From contig NZ_NOXS01000021.1 in the NCBI RefSeq assembly GCF_002251735.1, positions 33,720-97,719 of the forward strand: 64,000 nucleotides of DNA, written 5' to 3'. Under the pieces are notes generated by a model. That model saw nothing but the letters and a program-made list of their open reading frames with translations. It had not been told where the DNA came from and made no database searches. Positions 48,528 to 58,335 of the stretch are shown in pieces (the first letter of the stretch is position 1; every line of letters begins with the position of its first letter). The position numbers and the translations under genes are program-made. The stretch comes from Elstera cyanobacteriorum. GTDB taxonomy: Bacteria; Pseudomonadota; Alphaproteobacteria; Elsterales; Elsteraceae.

Positions 48528-49820
48528 CTAATCTTCCTTCACCTGAAACTGCGGGGCTTGGCCAAGGCGCTGCGCCGCCTCCCGCCGAGCGGCCTGACCG
48601 CGCGGACCATCGAGCCACGCCATCTGTGCCGCCGTCATTGCCACCGGCCCGCGCGGCGGCGGACCGTAAACTAAGGCGCGCAGGATGGCCAGGGCCTGCC
48701 CCTCCGGCCCGAACAGCCGTTCCCTCAGCACGGCGCCCCGGTGCGGGCGGGTGACTTCGATCAGCCCGCCGCGCGTTATTCCCAAAAGATCGCTGGCAAC
48801 GCTATCCGCCGCCAATGCTTGTTTGAAGACGGCCATGAGCCGGGCTTGCACGGCGCTACCGAGGCGCGGCGGGTCGATCACAATTGTCCCGCCGAGGCCG
48901 CGCAGCCGCAGCAAACGGGCGACCTGACGCAGGGCATCCGTCACGAACCCCTCCGGCGGGCGCGGGTCGCTGCCGCTATCGAGGTCGATGGCCGTCAAAG
49001 CGCGCGTCGGCTCGATCCATAGCCGCCCGCCACCCGGTAGCGGGATTTCCGCGGCGCAGACCTCCGCCAGTTCAGCGTCGATGTCGAGGGCGGTGAAGGG
49101 ATCGACGGCAGGCGGCGCGAGGTCGAACGCCAGCCCCTCCGCCCGTAGGCGCGGCGCCAAGGTGAGCGGCGCCAGGATCGGCAAGGCCGCACTGTCGGCG
49201 CCCAGATCAGCAATCAATCGGCGCAGGCTGGTAGCGTCTGCGACCGGTCCGGGAGGGCCGTCCTGCGCCACCCCATCGGCATCGACCAGCAAAGCCCGCA
49301 GATCGGCAGCGAGGGCCGCTTGTTTGCGCTCCAGGGCCGGGCCGCGCGCGGTAACGGAAAATCCCGCCGCCCGGCGCTCTGGCGGTAAATGGTCGCTCAG
49401 AAAAGCTTTCAGCCGTGCCCGTTCTGCCTCTGGGAGACTGCGGGCCGCAGAAATATCGCCGGGGACGCCGGGACGGTAGGTTAGAACCAGCGCCGGGGTT
49501 TCCCAAGTCAAACTTCGGGTGACGCCGAGCGGCTTATCGCCCGACGCTGCGCGATTGACCTGCACGAGCAACCGGGCGCCGAGCGGTAATCCTTCCGCTA
49601 CCGGGCCGCTTAAAAAAGCCTCGGCCCCAATATCAAGAAAAGCACCGACGCCGGGCATGTGAGCGCGCACAAGGGCGCGGCAGATCGTACCGAGCGGCAC
49701 CTCCCCCACCCGATGCGCGGCGAAGGCAATGCAGACGCTTTCCGCCAGCCGCACGGCCCGTACCTCCCCCGGCCCTTCGGAGAGGATGATCCCCGTTTCG
49801 GGCCGGTCGAGCGGTCGCAT
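48528..49820 (-). CDS. rng: ribonuclease E/G family protein
   Basis: A 430-residue protein with an S1-like part (VPLGTICRALVRAHMPGVGAFLDIG), a middle RNase-H-like part and the catalytic region with Asp in LTAIDLDSGSD and IVIDPPRLGS. The CPxC zinc link of the large E. coli enzymes is absent; the protein has only a few scattered Cys. It is shorter than RNase G. It lies in the usual infA-maf-rng-yacG order and probably acts in rRNA or mRNA processing. Confidence 0.88.
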   Translation of the reverse strand: MRPLDRPETGIILSEGPGEVRAVRLAESVCIAFAAHRVGEVPLGTICRALVRAHMPGVGAFLDIGAEAFLSGPVAEGLPLGARLLVQVNRAASGDKPLGVTRSLTWETPALVLTYRPGVPGDISAARSLPEAERARLKAFLSDHLPPERRAAGFSVTARGPALERKQAALAADLRALLVDADGVAQDGPPGPVADATSLRRLIADLGADSAALPILAPLTLAPRLRAEGLAFDLAPPAVDPFTALDIDAELAEVCAAEIPLPGGGRLWIEPTRALTAIDLDSGSDPRPPEGFVTDALRQVARLLRLRGLGGTIVIDPPRLGSAVQARLMAVFKQALAADSVASDLLGITRGGLIEVTRPHRGAVLRERLFGPEGQALAILRALVYGPPPRGPVAMTAAQMAWLDGPRGQAARREAAQRLGQAPQFQVKED

Positions 49821-49822
49821 GG

Positions 49823-50392
49823 TTAGGCCTGAGCGCCCAAACCGTCGAGCATCGCGCCGATGTCCGACAGGGAAAGCCCGACGATATTGGAATAAGACCC
49901 ACTAATCGCCGTAACGTAGCGGGCAAAGAAACCCTGCACGGCATAGCCGCCGGCCTTACCGTGCCATTCGCCGCCCGCGATATAGCCGTCGATTTCGGCC
50001 CGGGTCAGGCGCTTCACGGTCACGCGCGTCGTTATCAGGCGGGCGCGGCGCAGCCCTTCCGGCCCGGCAAGCGCGATACCGCCGTGAACCCGGTGGCTGC
50101 GGCCCGATAGCAGCGTAAGGCACGCGCGCGCCGTCGCTTCATCCTCGGCTTTGGGCAAGATCCGGCGCCCGACGGCCACCACCGTATCGGCGGCCAGCAC
50201 CAGCGCGGCTGGATGACGCGGCGCGACCGCCGCCGCCTTTTCCTCTGCCAAGCGCAGGGCGTGCCGGGGCGGCAATTCGCGCGGCAGGGGTGTTTCGTCG
50301 ATGTCGGCGGGATCAACGGCAGCGGGGGTAATCCCAATCTGCCGGAGTAAATCGAGGCGTCGCGGCGAGGCGGACGCCAGGACCAAATCCAT
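49823..50392 (-). CDS. maf: Maf-family nucleotide pyrophosphatase
   Basis: A 189-residue protein with the Maf N-terminus LVLASASPRRLDLLRQIG, the DIDET motif, LAADTVV (catalytic Asp) and the late VQGFFARYVTAISGSYSNIVGLSL. It hydrolyses non-canonical or canonical nucleoside triphosphates. ATG 50392 is preferred; a GTG one codon earlier is possible. It lies directly after infA. Confidence 0.93.
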   Translation of the reverse strand: MDLVLASASPRRLDLLRQIGITPAAVDPADIDETPLPRELPPRHALRLAEEKAAAVAPRHPAALVLAADTVVAVGRRILPKAEDEATARACLTLLSGRSHRVHGGIALAGPEGLRRARLITTRVTVKRLTRAEIDGYIAGGEWHGKAGGYAVQGFFARYVTAISGSYSNIVGLSLSDIGAMLDGLGAQA

Positions 50393-50395
50393 CAC

Positions 50396-50614
50396 TTATT
50401 TAAAGCGGAAGGTGATGCGGCCCTTGGTCAGATCGTAGGGCGTCATTTCCACATTCACCCGGTCGCCTGCCAGCACGCGGATGCGGTTCTTGCGCATCTT
50501 GCCCGAGGTATGGGCCAGCACTTCGTGGTTATTGTCCAACTTCACCCGGAACATCGCATTCGGCAGCAGTTCCGACACGGTGCCGGAGAACTCGATCACA
50601 TCTTCCTTCGCCAT
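50396..50614 (-). CDS. infA: translation initiation factor IF-1
   Basis: A 72-residue OB-fold protein starting [20 protein letters not shown] and ending in [14 protein letters not shown], full length and typical. It helps place the initiator tRNA on the small ribosomal subunit. A longer frame to 50647 is not supported by the family. Confidence 0.97.
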   Translation of the reverse strand: MAKEDVIEFSGTVSELLPNAMFRVKLDNNHEVLAHTSGKMRKNRIRVLAGDRVNVEMTPYDLTKGRITFRFK

Positions 50615-50765
50615 AGTCTTCCTTAAAGTAGGTTTCTGCGGGCGCAAACCATAAGGACGCCCTGGCGCGGTTGCCCGCGCGAGCGCAAGAGTCGGCTCCT
50701 AAGTGATGCTTTGTATGCGTCCGGTCAAGCGAAACCTGCACATGGGAAGCATACGGACGGCCCCG

Positions 50766-51209
50766 TTATGGGAAGCGGTCGGCGATCCGATCGGCCAGCC
50801 GATCCCGCACCATTCGATAGGCCGCCAGCCGTTCTTCGCGGCTGCCTTCGGCGACGGACGGGTCTTCGGTCGGCCAATATTCAACCTCGACCGATTGGGT
50901 CCGCGTCAGTTCCAGCGCCCGGTGATGGGCTTCCGGTGACAGGGTAATGATCAGATCGAAGTTGGTATCCTCAAGGTCTTCCAGCAGCGTCGGGTAATGA
51001 CGGCGCAGATCAGCCCCGAGTTCCTGCATGACGGCGATGACGAACCCATCCGTCTCCCCCTCCCGCACACCCGCGGAGGCGACATAAACCTTGCGCCCGT
51101 GGCTTTGGCGCATCAACCCCATTGCCATGGGGGAGCGCACGGCATTGTGGGTGCACATGAACAGGACGGAGCTGGGCAGTCGGGGCCGATCAAGCAAACC
51201 GGGCGGCAT
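50766..51209 (-). CDS. low-molecular-weight protein-tyrosine-phosphatase family protein
   Basis: From ATG 51209 a 147-residue protein with the C-X5-R phosphate loop in VLFMCTHNAVRSPMAMGLM and the acid in WPTEDPSV. This family includes LMW phosphatases and thioredoxin-type arsenate reductases. The gene sits upstream of infA as in many alphaproteobacteria. The longer frame to 51614 overlaps hemA and is rejected. Confidence 0.85.
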   Translation of the reverse strand: MPPGLLDRPRLPSSVLFMCTHNAVRSPMAMGLMRQSHGRKVYVASAGVREGETDGFVIAVMQELGADLRRHYPTLLEDLEDTNFDLIITLSPEAHHRALELTRTQSVEVEYWPTEDPSVAEGSREERLAAYRMVRDRLADRIADRFP

Positions 51210-51338
51210 TTGATGGACTATGCCCGACGCGCCGCCGCCCCACAAGATGCCGGTCTGCAAGGATCGGATGGCTGATGTGTTCTGACGGAATTGATCTCCG
51301 TCATTTGCGTTTGTGAGCGACCGCGCTATGGTCACCCC

Positions 51339-52553
51339 ATGCAGTACGAAGACTTCTTTGCGGCCCAGGTCGCAACCTTGAAACGGGAAGGGCGCTATCG
51401 CGTCTTCGCCGATCTGGAACGGATGGCCGGGCGCTTTCCGTTGGCTTTGTACCACGGACCGGCAGGCCCGCGCGAAGTCACGGTCTGGTGTTCCAACGAT
51501 TACCTCGGCATGGGGCAGCACGAAACCGTGCGCGCGGCCATGCATGGGGCGATTGATCGGCTGGGCACCGGGGCGGGCGGCACGCGCAATATCGCCGGGA
51601 CCACTCACGAACACGTGCTGCTAGAACAAACCTTGGCCGAATTACACGGCAAGCAGGCGGCGCTGGTCTTCACCTCCGGCTATGTCGCCAATGAAACCAG
51701 CCTCGCCACCCTGGGGCGGATGCTGCCGAATGCAGTGATTTTCTCCGACGCGCTGAACCATAATTCGATGATTGCGGGGATTAAGAATTCGGGGGCAGAA
51801 AAGCATGTGTTCCGCCACAATGACCCCGCCGATCTCGAGGCCAAGTTGAAGCAGGTCGATCCCAGCCGCCCGAAGATTATCGCGTTTGAAAGCGTCTATT
51901 CGATGGATGGCGACATCTCGCCCATCGAAACCTTCTGCGATATTGCCGACGCCCATGGCGCCTTCACCTATCTCGACGAAGTACACGCTGTTGGCATGTA
52001 TGGCAATCGGGGCGGCGGGGTGGCGCAGGAACGCGGGCTTGAGCATCGGCTGCACCTGATCCAAGGCACGCTTGGCAAGGCCTTCGGCATGGTCGGGGGC
52101 TATGTCGCCGGGTCGGCGGCGATGGTGGATTTCATCCGCTCCAACGCGCCGGGCTTTATTTTCACCACCGCCCTGCCGCCGGTGATCGCTGCCGGGGCGC
52201 GCGCGTCGATCCGCCATCTGATGACCAGTGACGCCGAGCGCCTCGCCCAGCGCGACCGGGTGGCCCTGGTCAAGCGCCGTCTGGCGGCGGTCGGCCTGCC
52301 GGTGATGGACAGTGAAAGCCATATCGTTCCGGTGATGATCGGCGATGCCAGCCTTGCCAAGCAAGTGACCGATCTCTTGCTGGAACGGCATGATATTTAC
52401 GTTCAGCCGATCAATTACCCCACCGTCCCGCGCGGCACCGAACGCATCCGCATCACCCCGGGCCCGCTCCATACGGATGCGATGGTGGACCGGCTGATTA
52501 GCGCCTTGCTGGACGTTTGGCAGGTGCTCGAGTTGAAAAAACAGGCGGCGTAG
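51339..52553 (+). CDS. hemA: 5-aminolevulinate synthase
   Basis: A 404-residue PLP enzyme starting [28 protein letters not shown]. The segments [30 protein letters not shown] and the PLP lysine in [16 protein letters not shown] identify ALA synthase. It condenses glycine and succinyl-CoA, the first step of haem synthesis in alphaproteobacteria. An imperfect FNR-like site at 51291-51304 lies upstream. Confidence 0.96.
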   Translation: MQYEDFFAAQVATLKREGRYRVFADLERMAGRFPLALYHGPAGPREVTVWCSNDYLGMGQHETVRAAMHGAIDRLGTGAGGTRNIAGTTHEHVLLEQTLAELHGKQAALVFTSGYVANETSLATLGRMLPNAVIFSDALNHNSMIAGIKNSGAEKHVFRHNDPADLEAKLKQVDPSRPKIIAFESVYSMDGDISPIETFCDIADAHGAFTYLDEVHAVGMYGNRGGGVAQERGLEHRLHLIQGTLGKAFGMVGGYVAGSAAMVDFIRSNAPGFIFTTALPPVIAAGARASIRHLMTSDAERLAQRDRVALVKRRLAAVGLPVMDSESHIVPVMIGDASLAKQVTDLLLERHDIYVQPINYPTVPRGTERIRITPGPLHTDAMVDRLISALLDVWQVLELKKQAA

Positions 52554-52556
52554 GCC

Positions 52557-53690
52557 ATGCGTCGGGCCAGGGCCATCCGGGTAGCCTTGCTGCTTGTGGC
52601 CTTGGCGGGGGCCGGATGTGCTGCCGCCCCACCGTCCACGCCCTCCCTCTCGCCCTTGCGCGCAGCCGAGCCGACGCGCGCGGTTGGGGGTGCGACGACG
52701 CAAAAACCGATTCTGGCCTGCACGCAGCCACCCGCGCCTGTGCGGGATATTATTGCCCGAAAATTCTACACCGACGCCGCCAATAGCCTCCCCGATCCGG
52801 CGATCATCGCGGCGAACCGCGACAGTCTCAAGCCGTTGAACGATTTTTCTGCTCAAGTCCAAAAACTGGCCGAGAACGCACTGCTGTCGGGGAACCCTAC
52901 CCCGGCCCGCTGCGCGGTAACCTGGCTCGCCGCTTGGGCTAAGGGCGACGCGATGCTGGGGCGGATGGAAGAGGCGGTACAGGCGGGCTATGAGCGTAAA
53001 TGGCAGTTGGTCGCCCTCGCCCTACCCTATCTGATGATCCGGGACATCCCGACCGTTTGCCCGAGCGATAACGCCGATTGCATGGCAATCAACCGCTGGT
53101 TCGTCACCCTCGCCGCCGCCGTTCAACCGCCTTACGAAGACGCGCGCCGCAGCCGCCCGAGCAATACGTCTGCCCGCAATAATCATCAGAACTGGGCGGG
53201 CGCCGCCGTGATGCTGGCCGCCATCGCCGCGAATGATCGAGCGCTGTTCGACTGGGCGGCCCAGCGCTTCCGCTACGGGCTAGCCGAAATTCAGGATGAT
53301 GGCACGCTGCCGCTGGAAGTCGCCCGGGGCCGACGCGCCGCCCATTATCACAGTTTCGCGCTGGCCCCGCTGCTGATCATGGCGGAGGAGTTGCGGGCAA
53401 ACGGCATTGCCCTGACCCCGGCGGACCAGGACCGGCTGAAGCGCCTGGCCGACCGCGTGCGGCTCGATTTAGCCGATCCGGGGTTCATGGCGGCAAAAGC
53501 TGGGGTTGCACAAGAAAGCAGCCTGCTTGCCAATGGGAAAATCGGGTCGGACCGGCTGATCTGGGCGGAGGCTTGGTACGACCTCAGCCGCGATCCAGCG
53601 GTCGTCCCGCTGCTCGCCCCGAACCGCCCGCTGTCGGTGCGCAGCTTCGGCGGCACCTGGACGCTGTTTTTCGGGGCGGCCCTGCCCTAA
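52557..53690 (+). CDS. alginate-lyase-like lipoprotein (PL5-like)
   Basis: A 377-residue protein with a lipoprotein signal (LLLVALAGAGC, lipidated Cys near residue 22). The body is helical, with CAVTWLAAWAKGDAM, SARNNHQNWAGAAVMLAAI and LARGRR-like segments. NNHQNWAG resembles the active-site NNHSYW stretch of mannuronate-specific alginate lyases, and a later HYHSFALAPL could supply another catalytic His. It starts 4 bases after hemA. The substrate may be a related uronic-acid polymer. Confidence 0.75.
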   Translation: MRRARAIRVALLLVALAGAGCAAAPPSTPSLSPLRAAEPTRAVGGATTQKPILACTQPPAPVRDIIARKFYTDAANSLPDPAIIAANRDSLKPLNDFSAQVQKLAENALLSGNPTPARCAVTWLAAWAKGDAMLGRMEEAVQAGYERKWQLVALALPYLMIRDIPTVCPSDNADCMAINRWFVTLAAAVQPPYEDARRSRPSNTSARNNHQNWAGAAVMLAAIAANDRALFDWAAQRFRYGLAEIQDDGTLPLEVARGRRAAHYHSFALAPLLIMAEELRANGIALTPADQDRLKRLADRVRLDLADPGFMAAKAGVAQESSLLANGKIGSDRLIWAEAWYDLSRDPAVVPLLAPNRPLSVRSFGGTWTLFFGAALP

Positions 53691-54874
53691 GCCTTTTGGG
53701 CTGCCGCGCGCCGCACGGCGATGAAGGCCAGCGCGCCGCTTATCATCGCAGCGATGGAAATCGCTAAGATCAGGCTGCGCGCTTCCGCCGGCCCTTGCGT
53801 AAAGCCCACCAGGGCGCCCGCCAAGGGCTGCGAGAGGTTGTTCAGCATCACCATCACCCCGGTGGTCTTACCGAAATCCTGCGTCGGGATCAGCCGCTGG
53901 CGCAGGCTGCGCATATAAACGGCGAACATTTTATCGAAGCCGACGACCAGCAGATACCCAAGGGCATACAGGGCCGGATGCGGTGCCAGCGCCGTCAGCA
54001 CGCCCCCCACGGCGATCAACCCATAACCGAGGGCGCCCATCCGCTCCACCGCCAGCGTACTGCGGGCGATCCACGCAAGGATCGCCACCGTCGCCACCGC
54101 CCCCGCCGCTTGCAGCAGGCCAAAAACTGTTTCGGACTGAGCAAAGGCGCCGGTCACCAGCGCCGCCGTGGTGGCCAAGGTCACCCCCAGCACCAGATTG
54201 ACGCCGACCGCGAGAAAGATCGTCAGCTTCAGCCCCGGCACGGTCCAAATATGGCCGAAGGCGGTTTGCAGCGGGCGGAACCAGGCTTCTGCCGCCGGTT
54301 TCGGGTCTTCTAGCACTGGCTTGACCCGTCGCCACCACATAAGCATCGCTTGATCGGCCAATAGGAACAGCGCCGCCGTCGCCGCAACCGCCGCTTCCCA
54401 GGGAATGACCATCAGCATTCCCGCCGCGACCATCGGCCCCAAAACGATCCCGAGTTGGTCGGCAATCTGGGTGGAGGACAGGATCGTCTCCAGCCGCTTG
54501 CCCGGGAACAGCTTCGGCAAAATCGCTTCCCGGGCGATCCAGGCCTGCATGGTCAGCACCCCACAGATGGCGGAGAGCAGCAACAGCCAGACGATCCCGC
54601 CGACCGCCACTGCCCCCAGACTGCCGAGCAGACAGGCAAGCGCGCGCAGCCCCTGGCTCCAGCGGATCAAGGGATAGGCGGGCAGCCGATCGGTCAGGAT
54701 ACCGACGATGGGGAAAGCGATATAGCGCGGCAGGGTTTCAATGAAAAACGCCACCCCGGACCAGCCGATGCTGCCAGTCATCTGGAAAACGATCAGCGGG
54801 ACGAGGAACAGCAGAATCTGATCGGCCAACCGGGCGAGAAACTGCGCGCCGTAAAATAAACCGTCCCGCCCCAT
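53687..54874 (-). CDS. major facilitator superfamily transporter
   Basis: A 395-residue protein with about 12 hydrophobic segments. It starts FYGAQFLARLADQILLFLVPLIVFQMTGSIGWSG and has the MFS_3-like segment GVLTMQAWIAREAILPKLFPGKRLETILSSTQIADQLGIVLGP. Members of this branch include macrolide or siderophore exporters. The substrate is unknown. An inverted repeat lies just upstream. Confidence 0.82.
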   Translation of the reverse strand: MGRDGLFYGAQFLARLADQILLFLVPLIVFQMTGSIGWSGVAFFIETLPRYIAFPIVGILTDRLPAYPLIRWSQGLRALACLLGSLGAVAVGGIVWLLLLSAICGVLTMQAWIAREAILPKLFPGKRLETILSSTQIADQLGIVLGPMVAAGMLMVIPWEAAVAATAALFLLADQAMLMWWRRVKPVLEDPKPAAEAWFRPLQTAFGHIWTVPGLKLTIFLAVGVNLVLGVTLATTAALVTGAFAQSETVFGLLQAAGAVATVAILAWIARSTLAVERMGALGYGLIAVGGVLTALAPHPALYALGYLLVVGFDKMFAVYMRSLRQRLIPTQDFGKTTGVMVMLNNLSQPLAGALVGFTQGPAEARSLILAISIAAMISGALAFIAVRRAAAQKA

Positions 54875-54898
54875 CCGCGCCTCCCGCTTTTATCGTTA

Positions 54899-54923
54899 CC
54901 CTTATTTGTAGGACAAATAGGGG
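54899..54923. repeat. 11-bp inverted repeat between CDF and MFS genes
   Basis: CCCTTATTTGT at 54899-54909 pairs with ACAAATAGGGG at 54913-54923 at 10 of 11 positions around a three-base loop. It may be an operator for the MFS gene or a terminator-like hairpin after the CDF gene; it lacks a U tract. Confidence 0.4.
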
Positions 54924-54937
54924 CGGAAGGCCAGGGG

Positions 54938-55852
54938 TCAGGCGACGGAGTTGCGCAGATCGGGCCGAACGACGCTGATCGGGTCTTGGTGAATAATAAT
55001 CTGGGCGCGCGGAAACTCCGCCAGCAGCCGGGCTTCGATGTCGTGGCTGATCTGATGGGCATCGACCAGGGGCAGCGTATCGGGCAGTTCGAGATGAAAC
55101 TGGATAAATAAATCTGGCCCGGATTCGCGGGTGCGCAGATCATGCGCCCCAGCAAACCCCGGTGCCGCCCGAACGATGGCGATAATTTTCTGGCGCACCG
55201 CGTCCGACACTTCGCGGTCCATCAGTCCCTGATAGGCGCGTAAGCCGATATCGATGGCGCTGCGCACGACAATCGCCCCAATCACCAGCCCGAGCAGCGG
55301 ATCGAGCCAGGGCAGCGCAAAGAAATCGCTGGCCCAAAGACCGAACAGCACGATGGCGTTGGTTAGTAGATCGGACAGGTAATGCAGCCGGTCGCCCTCT
55401 ACCGCCAGCGACGGGGCGCGGGTCAGCACCCAGCGCTGAAACGACACCAGCGCGAGGGTGATGACCATCGCCGCGACCGACACGCCGATACCGATGGCGG
55501 GCACCTGCACCGGCTGCGGCGTGATGAAGCGCTGCACCGCTTCCATCAGCAGCAGGCTAGCCGACCCCATGATGAAGGCTGATTGCGCCAGCCCAGCCAG
55601 CGGCTCCAGCTTGCCATGCCCGAAGCGATGCTCCTTATCCGCCGGGCGGTGCGCCCCGCGCACCGCCAGCAGCGTGACCAGGGAGGCGACGCAGTCCAGC
55701 GATGAATCCATCAAGCTCGACAGCATCGTAACCGCGCCGGTGGCGAAATAGGCCCAGGTTTTAAGACCGATGAGCACTAAGGCGGTCAGCACGGCTGCTT
55801 CGGTCGCCCGTTGCGCCCAGCGATACTGGTTACGGTCGGCGGGACTGGTCAT
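54938..55852 (-). CDS. cation diffusion facilitator (FieF-like)
   Basis: From ATG 55852 a 304-residue protein with about six helices. Metal-binding motifs are SSLMDSSLDCVAS (two Asp) and HRFGHGKLEPLAGLAQS in the first half. A C-terminal cytoplasmic domain follows (APGFAGAHDLRTRESGPDLFIQFHLELPDTLPLVDAHQISHDIE). It exports divalent cations such as iron or zinc in exchange for protons. A longer frame to 55918 has no family support. Confidence 0.9.
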   Translation of the reverse strand: MTSPADRNQYRWAQRATEAAVLTALVLIGLKTWAYFATGAVTMLSSLMDSSLDCVASLVTLLAVRGAHRPADKEHRFGHGKLEPLAGLAQSAFIMGSASLLLMEAVQRFITPQPVQVPAIGIGVSVAAMVITLALVSFQRWVLTRAPSLAVEGDRLHYLSDLLTNAIVLFGLWASDFFALPWLDPLLGLVIGAIVVRSAIDIGLRAYQGLMDREVSDAVRQKIIAIVRAAPGFAGAHDLRTRESGPDLFIQFHLELPDTLPLVDAHQISHDIEARLLAEFPRAQIIIHQDPISVVRPDLRNSVA

Positions 55853-55871
55853 CGCTGAACCCTTTGCAGAC

Positions 55872-56489
55872 TTATGGATAGAGCCGATGGGTGCTCCATC
55901 CTGCCCCGTCCCGCTCATACACCATCCGGTCGTGCAGGCGATAGGGCATGCCTTGCCAGAATTCTACCCGGTCGGGCACCACCCGGAAGCCGGTCCAATG
56001 GGGCGGGCGCGGCACGGCGCCTTCAGGGTAGCGCTGCTCCATCTCGGCAACCCGCGCTTCCAAGGTGGCGCGATCCGGCAGCGGGCGGGATTGTTCCGAC
56101 GCCCAGGCGCCAATCTGGCTACCATGCGGGCGGGAATGGTAGTAGCTATCGGCTTCGGCATCCGAGACCAGGGCGGCCTTCCCTTCAATCCGCACCTGCC
56201 GTTCCAGTGTTTTCCAATGAAAGGTCAAGGCACAGAAAGGGTTCGCGAGCAGTTCCCCGCCTTTGCGCGACTGGGTATTGGTGTAAAACACGAACCCATC
56301 GGCATCGAACCCCTTCAGCAGCACGATACGGACCGACGGGCGCCCATCCGCCCCCACCGTCGCCAACGACATGGCATTCGGATCATTGACCTCGCGGCCC
56401 GCCGCCGCGTCGAACCATTGCGCGAACTGGAGGAAGGGATCCGTCTGCGCCGTTAAGGCGACGGCGGAAATCGGGCGGTCGATCAGCAT
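55872..56489 (-). CDS. pdxH: pyridoxamine 5'-phosphate oxidase
   Basis: A 205-residue FMN enzyme with AMSLATVGADGRPSVRIVLLKGFDADGFVFYTNTQSRKG (FMN-binding), CALTFHWKTLERQVRIEG, and the C-terminal VEFWQGMPYRLHDRMVYER. It makes pyridoxal 5'-phosphate, the cofactor of HemA and other enzymes. Length is typical. Confidence 0.95.
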   Translation of the reverse strand: MLIDRPISAVALTAQTDPFLQFAQWFDAAAGREVNDPNAMSLATVGADGRPSVRIVLLKGFDADGFVFYTNTQSRKGGELLANPFCALTFHWKTLERQVRIEGKAALVSDAEADSYYHSRPHGSQIGAWASEQSRPLPDRATLEARVAEMEQRYPEGAVPRPPHWTGFRVVPDRVEFWQGMPYRLHDRMVYERDGAGWSTHRLYP

Positions 56490-56676
56490 GCCTATGTCCT
56501 TTCACTGCGCGCCCCGCGCCGGGGGCGGTCGGCCAAGAGTATGGGACACTCGGCTCCCTTGAACCAGAGGCGTCGGCGTTATATGTGAGGTGTGTGGGAT
56601 GGGGGTTGGCGCCGACCGTTGCAACCGGGCTTACCCTTTGTCGCCGAAGGAAAAGAAAGACAGGTACAGATAAGCC

Positions 56677-57594
56677 ATGCGCGATCCTTACGAGGTTTTA
56701 GGCGTCCCGCGATCGGCGGATGCGGACGCGATCAAAAGCGCCTATCGCAAACTGGCTAAGCAATATCACCCGGACCTCAATCCGGGCGATAAGGCGATTG
56801 AAAGCAAGTTTAAGGAAATTTCCGCCGCGCACGATCTTCTGTCCGACCCCGATAAGCGCGCGCGCTATGACCGGGGCGAAATCGATGCGGACGGGAACGA
56901 TAAGCCGCGTGCGCGCCGCCCCGGTGGGGCGGGGTTTGGTGGCTTCGGTGGTTTTGGCGGCTTTAACCAACGCTCCGGCCCGTTCGATTTCGATGCCGAT
57001 GATATTTTCGACGGATTTCGGGGACGCGGGTCGGCGGGCGGTGCGGGTAAGCGCCGGGGCGCCGATGTGTCCTATGGGCTAACGGTCGATTTCGTCACCG
57101 CCGCGAATGGCGGGAAGCGCCGCGTGACCACTGCGGACGGGCGAACGCTAGACGTGAATATTCCCCCCGGCACCGAAGATGGTACCAAGCTGCGCCTGCG
57201 CGGCCAGGGCCAGCCGGGGTTCGGCGGCGGGCCGGAGGGCGACGCTTTTATCGAAATCCATGTGGACGCTCATCCGCATTTCGTCGCGAAGGGTAAAGAT
57301 ATTCACCTAGAGGTGCCGATTACCTTGCAGGAAGCCATCCTGGGCGCCTCCGTCACCGTGCCGACCGTTGACGGGCGCGTGGCGGTAAAAGTGCCGCGCG
57401 GCTCCAACTCTGGCAGCACCTTGCGCCTGCGCGGCAAAGGGATTCCGGGTAAGGACGGTGGGCGCGGCGATCAATACGTCAAGCTCGTGGTGATGCTGCC
57501 GGAAAAGCTTGATCCCGAACTCGCCAGCTTCCTCGAAAAATGGGGGCCGAAAAACCCCTATGAAGTGCGCAGCAAGCTGAATGGCCTCGGCTGA
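56677..57594 (+). CDS. DnaJ-domain co-chaperone (CbpA-like)
   Basis: A 305-residue protein with an N-terminal J domain containing the HPD motif ([12 protein letters not shown]), a Gly/Phe-rich segment ([11 protein letters not shown], about residues 88-98) and two C-terminal beta domains ([38 protein letters not shown]). It has no zinc-finger, so it is a class II J protein of the CbpA type that stimulates DnaK. Confidence 0.92.
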   Translation: MRDPYEVLGVPRSADADAIKSAYRKLAKQYHPDLNPGDKAIESKFKEISAAHDLLSDPDKRARYDRGEIDADGNDKPRARRPGGAGFGGFGGFGGFNQRSGPFDFDADDIFDGFRGRGSAGGAGKRRGADVSYGLTVDFVTAANGGKRRVTTADGRTLDVNIPPGTEDGTKLRLRGQGQPGFGGGPEGDAFIEIHVDAHPHFVAKGKDIHLEVPITLQEAILGASVTVPTVDGRVAVKVPRGSNSGSTLRLRGKGIPGKDGGRGDQYVKLVVMLPEKLDPELASFLEKWGPKNPYEVRSKLNGLG

Positions 57595-57694
57595 ATACAG
57601 TCGCAGGAAGTTAACAGTTAGTTACCACAGTAGCTTGGTACCGTAATTCATGCTACTTCCCCAGCGCCATGCGCTGATAGGGAAAGAGGATGCT

Positions 57695-58276
57695 ATGAAA
57701 CTGGGTCGTGCTATCATTCTATCGTGTTCCATTCTGCTTTCGCCCCTAGCCCAAGCCCAGACGTGGGGGGACGCTAAACAGATCTCGGCAGAGGAATCCC
57801 CCATCGACATTAAGCTTACCGGCTGGGGCAAAGCGTCGATCAAGCGAGCGACGACGAACGAGGGTAAGGCCGATAACGTCCGCATTGGCGGACTTAATCA
57901 TGCCGTCACCGTTGAAAAGGATGGCTACCGCGCCTTCGTGATCATTCACGAAGGGGTGCCGGGATCATTCTGGCATCAAGATACGATTCAGAATATGGCC
58001 ACAAAGGCCTTCTCTCGGGTCACATTAGAAATGGGCGACTATTTCGATCTGGATTATGGCGCAGCAGATTTTCGGCTACTACCAATTAGTTTTACCGAAA
58101 ACGACAAGAAGATGAACTGCGCCTATTATCGGGCCTATTGGCGTAATTACTTTGCACGCGGCCATATTTGCGCCCCCGCAGGGCAGGCGCTTTCGCAAGA
58201 AGCCGCAAAAATCTTCGTTGCACATATCGCCTACAAAAGCGCCCTCGTCCCGGCAGATGAAGGGAAACTTCCGTAA
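57695..58276 (+). CDS. secreted protein of unknown function
   Basis: A 193-residue protein from ATG 57695 with a GAGGA site. The N-terminal signal peptide (KLGRAIILSCSILLSPLAQAQ) ends near residue 23. The mature part has several aromatic strands (ADFRLLPISFTEND, NCAYYRAYWRNYFARGHICAP) with two Cys that could form a disulfide. No family is recognised. A strong terminator follows directly. Confidence 0.75.
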   Translation: MKLGRAIILSCSILLSPLAQAQTWGDAKQISAEESPIDIKLTGWGKASIKRATTNEGKADNVRIGGLNHAVTVEKDGYRAFVIIHEGVPGSFWHQDTIQNMATKAFSRVTLEMGDYFDLDYGAADFRLLPISFTENDKKMNCAYYRAYWRNYFARGHICAPAGQALSQEAAKIFVAHIAYKSALVPADEGKLP

Positions 58277-58284
58277 AAAGCACG

Positions 58285-58312
58285 AAACCCCGCCACAATC
58301 GGCGGGGTTTTT
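58285..58312 (+). terminator. rho-independent terminator after the 57695 gene
   Basis: AAACCCCGCC pairs with GGCGGGGTTT around a six-base loop (ACAATC), followed by further T residues. It lies 8 bases beyond the stop codon. Confidence 0.9.
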
Positions 58313-58335
58313 CCTTCGGCCCGATGATAGCAGGA

